The notes beneath the pieces are model-generated. The model was not told the DNA's origin and ran no database searches. It saw only the letters and a program-made list of their open reading frames with translations. Position numbers and translations under genes: made by a program. Positions 55,580-64,000 of a DNA stretch of 64,000 nucleotides are shown here, piece after piece. The first letter of the stretch is position 1. Each line of letters begins with the position of its first letter. The stretch spans positions 20,522,501-20,586,500 of the forward strand of contig NC_092650.1 of assembly GCF_032118995.1 (NCBI RefSeq). The letters are read 5' to 3'. Source of the DNA: Asterias amurensis (Eukaryota > Echinodermata > Asteroidea > Forcipulatida > Asteriidae).

Positions 55580-55975
55580 TAAGCGAGTACCTTTTAAAGC
55601 CATTGGACCCTTTCGGTAAACAGTATTGTCCAAGTCCCACACTTCGTGTATCACAACTTATATATAAAATAACTATCCTGTGGAAATTTAGGCTCAATCG
55701 GACATCAGAGTCAGGAAAAAATAATGGGAAAACCCACTCCTGTTTTCGCGCGTTTCGCCGTGTCATGACATGTATTTATAACAAATCCGTAATTCTCGTT
55801 AACGAGAATTTATATTGTTTTACCGTTTTCTCAAAAAGTAAAGCATTTCATGGACTAATATTTCAAGAGAAGTCTTTCACCATTACCTTCTGTAAACCCT
55901 GTAAATTATTTGTAAATCTGTGAACTTTTTTTTTTTTTTTTCTGTACCGAAAGGGTCCAATGGCTTTAAGGATCA
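55580..55975. mobile_element. Inverted-repeat element
   Basis: 'aaagccattggaccctttcg' (55597) and 'cgaaagggtccaatggcttt' (55948) are exact inverses, enclosing ~330 bp with a central 'attctcgttaacgagaat' palindrome. Non-coding, MITE-like; flanks include 'tttt' and 'aagg', TSD unclear. Confidence 0.8.
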
Positions 55976-56539
55976 TTTATTTATATATTAAGTTTTCATG
56001 TCCATGCAGCTTTCAAAAAATTTATCAAATGGCAATAATACACAAAAGATACTATCTTAGAGTGTGGTTAAATTTTTCAGTCCAGTGAAAAGTTTTAAAG
56101 TGGAAGATTGTTGGTCCTGTAGAGATGTTTCAGAAAGTTAAGCCCCTAGTAATTGCTTAGTTTGTTCATTACTGTGGTATTTTTGACATACACAAACCCT
56201 GGTATTAATTGCTGATTAAAAATCTGTTAACTGAGAGCAAAAGAAACCTGGGCCTAATTTCATGGTGCTACTTACTGCAGAATTACAGCTGATCTTGGGG
56301 ATCAATCACAGCTAAGCGTTTCTACTAGACAGCTTCGTTTTACAAACACCATGTTCCTCAATATTCCTTGTTATAATTTTAGTTTTATTAGACTTTACAC
56401 TGGCAAAACAAATATAAATATACAAGCTGATACATAAAGATAAGAAACAAAGAAGCAAAATAGCTAAAAAATACCAAGCCAGTGAGTGGCGAGGAGGAAC
56501 AGGTGATCAGCGCCTCTGCAAAGCCATCCTGCCACAAAG

Positions 56540-57145
56540 AATGTCCCCTAAAAATAATACCCACACACTAAACACACTTTGGGAGACCGTTCTTTTTCAC
56601 ACGCTGGACCATCTATTTGGAATGCTCTTCCAAGGTAGACACTCTTTCCAGCTACAAAACTAACTTAAAATCTCACTTGTTCAGTCTTGGGCTTAAAGAC
56701 ACTGGACACTATTGGTAATTGTCAAAGACCAGTCTTCTCACATGTTGTATCTCAACATATGCATGCAATAACACACCTTTGTAAATTTGAGCTCAGTCGG
56801 TCTTCGAAGTTGCGAGATATTAATGAAAGGAAAAAACACCCTTGTCACGCCATAGTCACACGAAGTTGTGTGCTTTCAGATGCTTGATTTCGAGACCTCA
56901 AATTCTAAATCTGAGGTCTCAAACTAAAATTTGTGGAAAATTACTTCTTTGTCAAAAATTACGTCACTTCATAGGGAGCCGTTTCTCACATTGTTTTGTA
57001 TGAAAATAATTATTTTGAGTAATTACCAGTAGTGTCCACTGCCTTTTAAGAGAACAGTCATCAGCAGAGTTCCTTTTCTATGCGCCGGGAGTGTCTTTCT
57101 GACGGATATAGCGCACTACAAATGTTCCACTATTATTATTTCTGA
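56540..57145 (+). mobile_element. LINE 3' end interrupted by family B
   Basis: The frame HAGPSIWNALPRVDT...SYKTNLKSHLFSLGL is broken at 56693 and resumes after 57049 into 'tctatgcgccgggagtgtct', 'gatatagcgcactac' and an ATT tail (57131-57140). It matches the uninterrupted 41.75-kb copy. Confidence 0.8.
56693..57049. mobile_element. Family B TTAA element nested in a LINE
   Basis: TTAA at 56693-56696 and 57046-57049, ends 'agacactggacactattgg' and 'gtagtgtccactgcctt'. Removing the element and one TTAA restores the LINE alignment to its 41.75-kb relative, so TTAA is the duplicated target. Confidence 0.85.
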
Positions 57146-57440
57146 ACTAGGCTTACAGCTCGTAGAATTACATACTTTAAAGGGTGCTGACAGCACAGAA
57201 GTCTGCAGTAAGCATGCGCCATGAGAGTGGGCCCAGATGTCCAAAACTAGGGTTTGTGTGAAAATGGGCTGTAAGGGTAATGTATTGTATAGTCAGTTTA
57301 ATGTTAATGCAGATTCTCCCCCTAAAAATTAAAATTAAAAAGGGTATCTTTGTTATACAATCTGTCCGTGAAGGCTTGACTAAACTGTAATTGTTAGAAA
57401 CAGTTGTTTTATTCTCTGGCATTTCTCGGTGTTTCGACAT

Positions 57441-57802
57441 TTAAAGGGTCTATGTAACTTTTGTAGGACAAAAAACACAATGTCCACAGATTTACACTTA
57501 ACTTACACAGTTTGAAGACAATGATAGTAGAAAGCTTCCCTGAAAATATTACGTGCTAAGGTGCTGTAGTTTTTGGGAAATGAGTAAAACAATGTCATGA
57601 AAATAATTTTCGTCTCATGAGACGAAAATTATTTTAGTCTTTTACAAACGTATTTTCATGACATTGTTTTACTCATTTCTCAAAAACTACAGCACCTCAG
57701 TAAGTAATATTTGAAGGGAAGCTTTCCACTATCATTATCTTCAAACCCTGTAAGTTTAATGTAAATCTATGGTCATTTTGAAAAAGTACCCAAATCCTTT
57801 AA
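57441..57802. mobile_element. Family C palindromic TTAA element, copy 2
   Basis: TTAA on both ends; arms include 'aacaatgtcatgaaaata' and inverse, centre 'ttttcgtctcatgagacgaaaa' type palindrome at about 57605-57625. Confidence 0.85.
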
Positions 57803-58204
57803 GCCAAGATGGTATCATTATGGGATTTTAACAGTATTAAAGCATAGATTATGCTCTTTTTAAAACCTAAATGACCTGGGTCAACAAATGACTCATATTG
57901 CTTGGTAACACAGTGAGGTATTGTTATTCAATTGACAAATTCAAGACTGACAGACTTTTGAACTCATTGTAACTATGAAGTAATTTTTTTGCAATGTTTT
58001 TTTTTTCACATATCAGCGCCGCATATACATGTAGATATAAAACAGAAGTGCCTTATTGTGGGAGTGCCTTTTAACTTGTAATTTGAGTTTACATTTGATG
58101 AAGTAACTCATTGAGTGCCTTTGATTTGTATTCACCCTCTCACCGAGGGGGTTATTTGCTCCTTTGTTCATTAGAAACTTATCAACAGCAAATTGTTTAG
58201 AAGA

Positions 58205-58350
58205 GTTTGCGGTAACACCATGTACATGTACATGTATTAACAATCTCTAAATGAGTTGGGGTGGTTCTGATTAGAACCGTCGGGTTAACTCGACGTTTCG
58301 ATCAGTATGCTCTGATCGTCTTCTGGAGAATGCTGGACTCTGATGCTGCA
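58205..58350 (-). repeat. Repeat with hammerhead-like hairpin module
   Basis: On the minus strand: CAGAAGA (58326-58320), C, stem GATCAG/CTGATC with loop AGCATA, GAAAC (58299-58295), then 'gtcgagttaacccgacgg' forming a second hairpin. 'gcggtaacaccatgtacat' at 58209 links it to the 25.65-kb family. Confidence 0.6.
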
Positions 58351-58489
58351 TGCTGCTTAAGTACTAGGCGGTGGATCAGCCGTGATGCACGAAGGCGGGC
58401 TTGAAGGCGGAGTCCTTGAGGCATCAGGTTTGAGTCTCGGCAAACTGCTCCGTTGCCTTTTTGTCGGTTTTTGTTCATGCAAAGTTCTT

Positions 58490-58712
58490 GGTATTGACCC
58501 ATTTCACCTGACGTCATCATCAGAAAAATTTGGAATGCGCCAAACTGGTGGGCGTTTTCACTGTGCGTTTTTATATACAACTCTATGCTGTGCGTTTTGC
58601 AGGAAAGTGCACATTTTATGGGACGCAGCGTTAATATATGCAAACCTAACTGCTCACCAACATGGTGAGCGTGGCATCAGTCGCCGCGTGTGACGCACGT
58701 GCAAGGGGTCAA
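58490..58712. mobile_element. Family F element, copy 3
   Basis: 'ttgacccatttcacctgacg' to 'gtgcaaggggtcaatag'; same landmarks as the 21.24-kb copy. Confidence 0.75.
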
Positions 58713-59655
58713 TAGTATACTATCCTGTTATTTGGCACAAGTTTTTCATTCGCTGACAATGTTTACTTCATCAGTTTCAATATTTCCCACCCTAGTGATT
58801 TTCCTGCGGATTTTTTCCTTTTAGTAAGCACTGAGTATTTAATGCTTCATACACATCGGTGTATAAGGGTAAAAACCAAATTGTATTCATTTTTTATTGA
58901 GCCTTTTTTTTTTCTTTTTTCTTCATTTGAATAACGTTATTTTTTTAGTATTATCTCTGTATTTTATTATTTATTCAAATAAATGCACACATGTATTGAC
59001 GCTCGAGGCTAGTTTATATTATATTTTATGAAACTCTTTATTTTATATAACTTTCACTGTTGTAAATTGCAGGGTACATTTGAATATTTTGTTTTCTTCA
59101 TAACTTACTCTGTTCCTTGAAACTAAAAAAATTATTTTTTTTTTTTTTAAACAAAGACATTATAATTATAAAGACCAACGTTATTACCATGTTGTTATTT
59201 TTCAGCACTATTGTATTCTGGGTGTATTATTTATTGATATTTTGTTTGTACACCTTTTTGTAGTTGTGCTCAATATAATATGTAAATATGTTTAAAATCT
59301 TTGTAGAATATTTTGGGTGATTTTCATCTTTCACTATGGTGCCTTTAAAATAGCAATACTCTAATGGTGGAATTATTTTCTGAATTGGTTTCATACAACG
59401 AAACAGTATTAAGTGTTGGGTCTGAACTTTGATAGTATTTCAGACGTATACATTTCGCTGGAGAGTTGGTATTGGTTAGTCATGATATTCCTCCTATTTG
59501 ATTCTGGTTTAAAATATTTATTTTTGTTAATGTTTTATTTTTTCTATGGGGAGGGCCTTAATATACAAATCTGCAAATTTGTTATTAAAGGAAAGGTATA
59601 CCTTTGATTTTTTTTTAACCGTTTGAATGTTTTAATTGGTGAATTATAACATTTT
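58713..59655. other. AT-rich gene-free stretch
   Basis: A SINE-tail fragment at about 58828-58880 ('gcactgagtatttaatgct', 'acatcggtgtataagggt'); otherwise nothing recognised. Confidence 0.4.
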
Positions 59656-59659
59656 GCCC

Positions 59660-59890
59660 TAAAATGCACAAGGCTATGCACAAGGCTATATATATATATA
59701 CAATGTATAGCCTTTGTGAATTTATCAAATTTTGTCTTAAAATGCACAAGGCCTTGTGAATTTATCAAATTTTGTCTTAAGATGCACAAGGCTATATTAT
59801 AGCCTTGTGAATTTATCAAATTTTTCCCTGAAATGCACAAGGCATTGTGAGTTTATCAAATTTTGTCTCAAAATGCACAAGGCTGCCTTA
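59660..59890. repeat. Tandem array of 'gcacaaggctat' / 'atagccttgtg' units
   Basis: Four to five units of about 45-60 bp, each joining 'aaatgcacaaggc' with 'gccttgtgaatttatcaaat' and 'tttgtcttaa'. Unit length varies because the palindromic core 'aaggctatattatagcctt' is present or shortened. Confidence 0.8.
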
Positions 59891-60223
59891 TGAATTTTAA
59901 ACAAAATTGGATGACAAACACCATGTATGTAAATCAAACCTTGTACTCGGACAGTGTATTCCTTTTTTCCTTGCGTCCGTCAAAGTCCATTTTCATTACA
60001 TGAAATGAGGAATAACCTCTTGCCAGGTTGTTTGGGGGTAAGTAGTTAAAGTAGAATATCGCTGATTGGTGGTAATTTGGGAACATCAAATTATACATAA
60101 AATTTAATATTTCACACTTACACACTTTTTAATCCAATCAACCTGTTTTTTTAATATATTATTGTATAATGATCCCAGAACTCAACAGTATTGTACATTT
60201 TTGATGATTTATTAAACAATGGC
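59891..60223. other. Gene-free stretch
   Basis: Between the tandem array and the third family A copy; nothing recognised. Confidence 0.4.
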
Positions 60224-60636
60224 TTAAAGGAACACGTTGCCTTGGATCGGAAAAATTGTTCTAATAAAAGCATTTGAAACCGTTCTTTATGAAATGCATA
60301 TGGTTAGAAAGATATTTTAAAAGTAGAATATAATGATCCACACAAGTATCACTCAAAATTGCACGGTTTTCCTTTCACGTTGCGAACTACCACGAGTTGG
60401 TCTATTAATATCACCGTCGGCCATTTATGGGAGTTACAATTTTGACTCCCATAAATGGCCGACCGTGTTAGTCGCTGAGGTAAAAAGAAAACCACGCAAT
60501 TTCGAGGCATATGTGTGTAGATCATTGTCTTCTATTTTAATAATATCTTTCTAACCATATGCATTTTATAACATACGGTTACAGAACGTTTTTCAAAGAC
60601 CCAACTCAACCGATCCAAGGTAACGTGTTCCTTTAA
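60224..60636. mobile_element. Family A palindromic TTAA element, copy 3
   Basis: TTAA at 60224-60227 and 60633-60636; ends 'aggaacacgttgccttgg' and inverse. About 30 bases longer than the others near the centre ('cgagttggtctattaatatc' inserted). Confidence 0.85.
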
Positions 60637-60927
60637 ATACTGCATCTTTGCATTAACATGTTTGGTATTGCAGCTGTGACACGGTTGCATTAATAATGTT
60701 TTTTTTTAAAAGAGCAGTTTGTAGAAGTAAAGATGTGCATTCATTTATCAAAATAGTTCATTATTTATTCCAACTTGTGCAGCTCTTGAATTATAAGAGG
60801 TTTGTATAAAGGCAGTTTTATTTTATTTTCAACAAACTTATATTGTACTGCATGCTTTTATGCAAAATAAAAAGTTCAGATAATTAAGTTTATCATAGCA
60901 AGTTTTTACTTTGTCACGTTGACCAAT

Positions 60928-61275
60928 AAAGGTGCTTGACAAATTTGGTAATTGTCAAAGACTAGTATTCTCACTTGGTGTATCTCAGTATAAGCATACA
61001 GCAATGAATTGGTAAAGAAGTTGCAAGAAAACAATGAAACAATGAACAATGAAAGAAAAAACACCCGGGCCTTGTTTACACAATTGTGTGCGATTTTCAG
61101 AAGATTGAAAAAGGCATCAGACCTGAAGCCTTTTTTTCAGATTCAAATATTTTAGTAAGAAATTACCTCTTTCTCAAAAAACGATGTAACTTCAGAGACT
61201 CGTCCTATCTCAAAATTTATTGTAGTATCTCATTTGCTCATTGCCCAAATAATTTGATAAATGTTAATATGTTAT
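60928..61275. mobile_element. Family B element, diverged
   Basis: 'aaaggtgcttgacaaatttgg', 'tcaaagactagtattctcac' and 'gtgtatctcag' define the left side; the right end is lost after 'ttgataaatg'. Confidence 0.6.
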
Positions 61276-61330
61276 GAGTATTAATTACAACTAGAAATTG
61301 AGAGTTTGTGTACAAACTCAGGGTGTTCGG

Positions 61331-62285
61331 GTGAATGGTCAAATGAGGTCACGTTGTGTACAACATTTGTAGAACATTACAAGAGGTTTCATGTAGTGAA
61401 AGAATCTTGTACGTAGCGTTTGTGGTTCTCAAGATATGAATTTTTCAATTAATTACCGTTTATTTAACGTAATGACGTCATCGATGACGTCATCATTCCA
61501 AAAAAGCTGCGGGTTCATCTACTCATGAAGGTTCATGTTTATGATAAGTTTCAAGTTCATAGTAGTTTAACATTTTGTTCAAAATCGCACGAAGAAAGAT
61601 GAGGCGAATCCCAGCGTAGTGGAATTTGAATTACGCGCGCCTTCAACGGAGTCTGCATGTGTATACACAACCCGTAATGCCCACAGCCACGCAGTGCTGT
61701 TTTGTCGTAGAGCATGGATACAATGTAGGCCTACATGAACTACACGCACACACACCCACACACCCACAATACAATAGTAGCATTCACATACATGAATGGC
61801 GATACTATCTGGTTTCTACGCGTAATGAATGGAGGTCAACACAAACGCGCGCTTTTACGACCAGAAGGCAAAATTCAACTGGCATTATGTTTGTGCAAAA
61901 GTTTGAGCAGGATAACTGATCTTCAAACTGATATTCAAATTTTGCGAATATGATATATAGTTCTTGAGATATGAACTTTTGAAATTTTGAACTTCCGGTT
62001 TCAACCGGAAGTAAAAGTCACATGAGGTCACGTTGTGCACGACTTTTGTAGCTAATTACAAGACCTTTTATATGCACCAAATATCTTGTGTGTGGCATTT
62101 GTAGTTCTCAAGATATGAACTCTCCAATTTTTAGCTTTGTTTTGAACGTAATGACGTCATCAATGACGTCATCATTCCAAAAATGTTGCTGTTTCGTCTT
62201 CTCATTAAGATCAATATATATGGTAAGTTTCAGGTTCATACAAGCTTTAGTTTTTGCGAAAATCGCGCGAGAACGTTCGAGGAGA
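61331..62285. repeat. ~270-bp direct repeats, 676 bp apart, with 'gacgtcat' palindromes
   Basis: 'aatgaggtcacgttgtg' (61344) and 'catgaggtcacgttgtg' (62020) start copies that run through 'ttctcaagatatgaa', 'cgtaatgacgtcatc' + 'gatgacgtcatcattcc', 'ataagtttca' and 'aaaatcgc'. Between them a further 'ttcttgagatatgaactttt' trace suggests an array of diverged ~600-bp units. No coding frame. Confidence 0.7.
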
Positions 62286-62293
62286 AGAACACG

Positions 62294-62332
62294 CAGAAAA
62301 AAAAAAAAAAACAAAAAAAAAAAAAAAACAGA
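62294..62332. repeat. A-rich tract
   Basis: Runs of A interrupted by single C bases; low complexity, end of the preceding repeat. Confidence 0.8.
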
Positions 62333-62412
62333 ACAATAACAATAGTTGTTCGGCTGGTGGCCGAACACCTAAAAATTGTCCAGTGCCTTTGACTATTTTA
62401 AACATTTTTACC

Positions 62413-62648
62413 AGGGGCCAATTTCATAGAGCTGCTTAAGCAAAAAATTTGCTTAAGCACGAAAATAGCTCTCTTATTTTACACGTTACTTGTCAAAATT
62501 TCATGCCATATACATTGCTTATGACTAGTATTTAGCTGTTGTTTACTTAGCATAACATTTGAGTGGAGTCTTGGCCGGTAACCTGATTTTACTAAGAAAT
62601 GAATATTTCGCTTAAGCAAAATTTTGAGCTCTATGAAATTGGGCCCAG
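62413..62648. mobile_element. Family E element
   Basis: 'gggccaatttcatagagctg' to 'gagctctatgaaattgggccc', inverse orientation of the 53.7-kb copy. Confidence 0.8.
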
Positions 62649-63275
62649 GTCCTTATGGTTTGTGAGCAGATTGCCACAGCAAATTCTTTGTACCCATACA
62701 ATATGTCTGTGAATATATCCACATTCAGTGCGTGGAAATTTAAGCTTGGAGATGATAATGCCTTTCACTCCCCCAAGTCATAACTTTAAAGTAAAAAAAA
62801 AATTACCCGACATCGTATATATGCCAGTTTTATGGAACTAAGCATGCAAGATAAATTAGAGATAAACTCGAGTACAACGCAAGGCATATGTTTGTACTGT
62901 GATCAGCAGTAAATATGAATATTGACGCGTGTACATTATGCTTAAGCATAATTAAGCATAATTACACAACATAAATTACATTAACATTGTATGCAAGTTT
63001 CATTTACTTACATGTAAAACAAAAATAGTGTTTTAAAATTCTTAATGTTAAGGCTTTAAAGTACAAACCCGTACTCATTCTGCGGGCTCATGGGGCAAAA
63101 ACATGGACCCCATAACCCCCACCCACTAATGAAGTCTTGGTCAACTCACTTTAATACAGATAATTATGGGCACTGGTGTGTGCTAATAACAAATATGCTT
63201 GCAGAGGTTTAATGCTAACAAATTGAGGGAATTCATGAAGCGAGTCGCGGCTGAGCAGATAAGTACACAAGCTAA
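62649..63275. other. Gene-free stretch
   Basis: Nothing recognised apart from a short 'cttaagcataattaagcataatta' direct repeat at about 62941. Confidence 0.4.
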
Positions 63276-63482
63276 GGGCCCAATTTCATGGCTCTGCTTA
63301 CCGTAAGCAAAGAATCACCGCTTACGTCAAGCATATTTCATGGGTTAACGGGGATTTTTACTAGGCATTCTATGCTACCAAAGCTATACTAGCGCAGAAA
63401 TTTGATGCTTGCTGTGCAAGCGGAGGATGGTGATCGTAAGCGCAGAATTTGGCCATAAGCAGAGCCATGCAATTGGGCCCTG
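63276..63482. mobile_element. Family E element ('catggctctgc' subtype)
   Basis: 'gggcccaatttcatggctct' to 'agagccatgcaattgggccc'. Confidence 0.8.
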
Positions 63483-63562
63483 GTGTTTCTGTTCAGTAGT
63501 GTGGGTTTGACTACTGGTTGTGACGCTTGTGTCCTTAAAGGCACTGGACACCCTTGGTAAAT
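63483..63562 (+). mobile_element. SINE fragment followed by family B start
   Basis: 'tgtgggtttgactactggt' and 'gacgcttgtgtcctta' are SINE-like; 'ttaaaggcactggacaccctt' (63535) starts a family B that is cut off. Confidence 0.5.
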
Positions 63563-63697
63563 GTTTGTCTGACCGCCAGATTTGAGCAAAAGTGCATCAT
63601 TAGTGCAGAGTGCTATGGAAGTTTTATTCAGAAGTTATGTACATGTACAATATACATGCGCAAGTAATAATAACCTTCATGTACATGGTGTTCACAA

Positions 63698-63951
63698 CTG
63701 GGCCCAACTTCATGGCTCTGCTTACAGCAGAATTCTGCGCTTACGATCACGATTCCCCGCTTGACTTGCACGCGCCGAATTTCTGCGCTAGCCTTGTAAG
63801 CGTAGAATGGCTAGAAATGTGGAGTACGCACGCCCAGAAGCCAAAATACACGGCTAACCTAGGAAATACGCTTGCCGTAAGCATAGAATTCTCTGCTTCC
63901 GTAAGCGCCAATTCTGTGCTAACGGTAAGCAGAGCCATGAAATTGGGCCCT
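63698..63951. mobile_element. Family E element ('catggctctgc' subtype)
   Basis: 'gggcccaacttcatggctct' to 'agagccatgaaattgggccc'; contains repeated 'gcgtagaatggctag' and 'taagc' motifs. Two copies of this subtype lie within 700 bp. Confidence 0.8.
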
Positions 63952-64000
63952 GGTGGTCTGCAACAGTCAGCTTTAACACTGGTAAAAAATTGTGTATTTT

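Noticed and set aside
62088-62368. Lys-rich and Phe-rich frames near 62.1-62.4 kb
   Set aside because: Composition reflects the adjacent A-rich tract and repeat; no conserved domain.

Overview
The window is animal nuclear DNA: small exons with GT/AG boundaries, long AT-rich introns, abundant tRNA-derived SINEs, CR1/L2-like LINE tails and many short inverted-repeat DNA transposons. The gene set plus the repeats (TTAA-flanked palindromic elements, tRNA-Leu/Ser-headed SINEs ending in ATT runs) suggest a marine deuterostome, most likely an echinoderm such as a starfish. That is an inference; the species cannot be fixed from sequence alone.

Four host genes can be read. (1) 302-3343, plus strand: the last five coding exons of TUBGCP2, a gamma-tubulin complex component. 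(2) 13000-14751, minus: an uninterrupted 583-residue BTB-BACK-Kelch gene, with a probable non-coding first exon ending at 15469. (3) 18290-28132, minus: a complete 14-exon CTU2 gene (tRNA 2-thiolation), whose joined exons give 487 residues with every exon phase consistent. (4) 37425-54950, plus: a 15-exon gene for an 802-residue protein joining a calcineurin-like metallophosphatase/5'-nucleotidase module to C-terminal ankyrin repeats, with a candidate N-myristoylated first exon 4.5 kb upstream of the second. The genes have unrelated housekeeping or regulatory roles; nothing suggests an operon or co-regulated cluster.

Between and inside the genes the DNA is mostly transposon-derived. The main families are: A, ~380-bp palindromes flanked by TTAA (three copies); B, ~370-bp elements also flanked by TTAA (more than a dozen); C, ~350-bp palindromes flanked by TTAA (two); D, ~165-bp elements rich in 'cctaacttagga' (about seven); E, ~240-bp elements starting 'gggcccaatttcat' (about eight); F, ~220-bp elements (three); K, elements ending 'gaagtatcaggcctg'. 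There are also TWA-flanked Harbinger-like elements, a hAT-like element, LINE 3' ends, and several tRNA-headed SINE families. Nested insertions (C in B, B in a LINE, a Harbinger-like element in D) give clean target-site evidence and relative ages.

Points most worth a second look: the nucleotidase-ankyrin fusion with a His-to-Tyr change at a metal site; a decayed duplicate of one of its exons; a hairpin module with covarying stem pairs and a hammerhead-like core in several dispersed repeats; a perfect 24-bp inverted repeat at 30.3 kb; and a D element flanked by 20-bp direct repeats. No rRNA, CRISPR array or credible functional tRNA was seen, and no LTR or capsid-bearing element was recognised.
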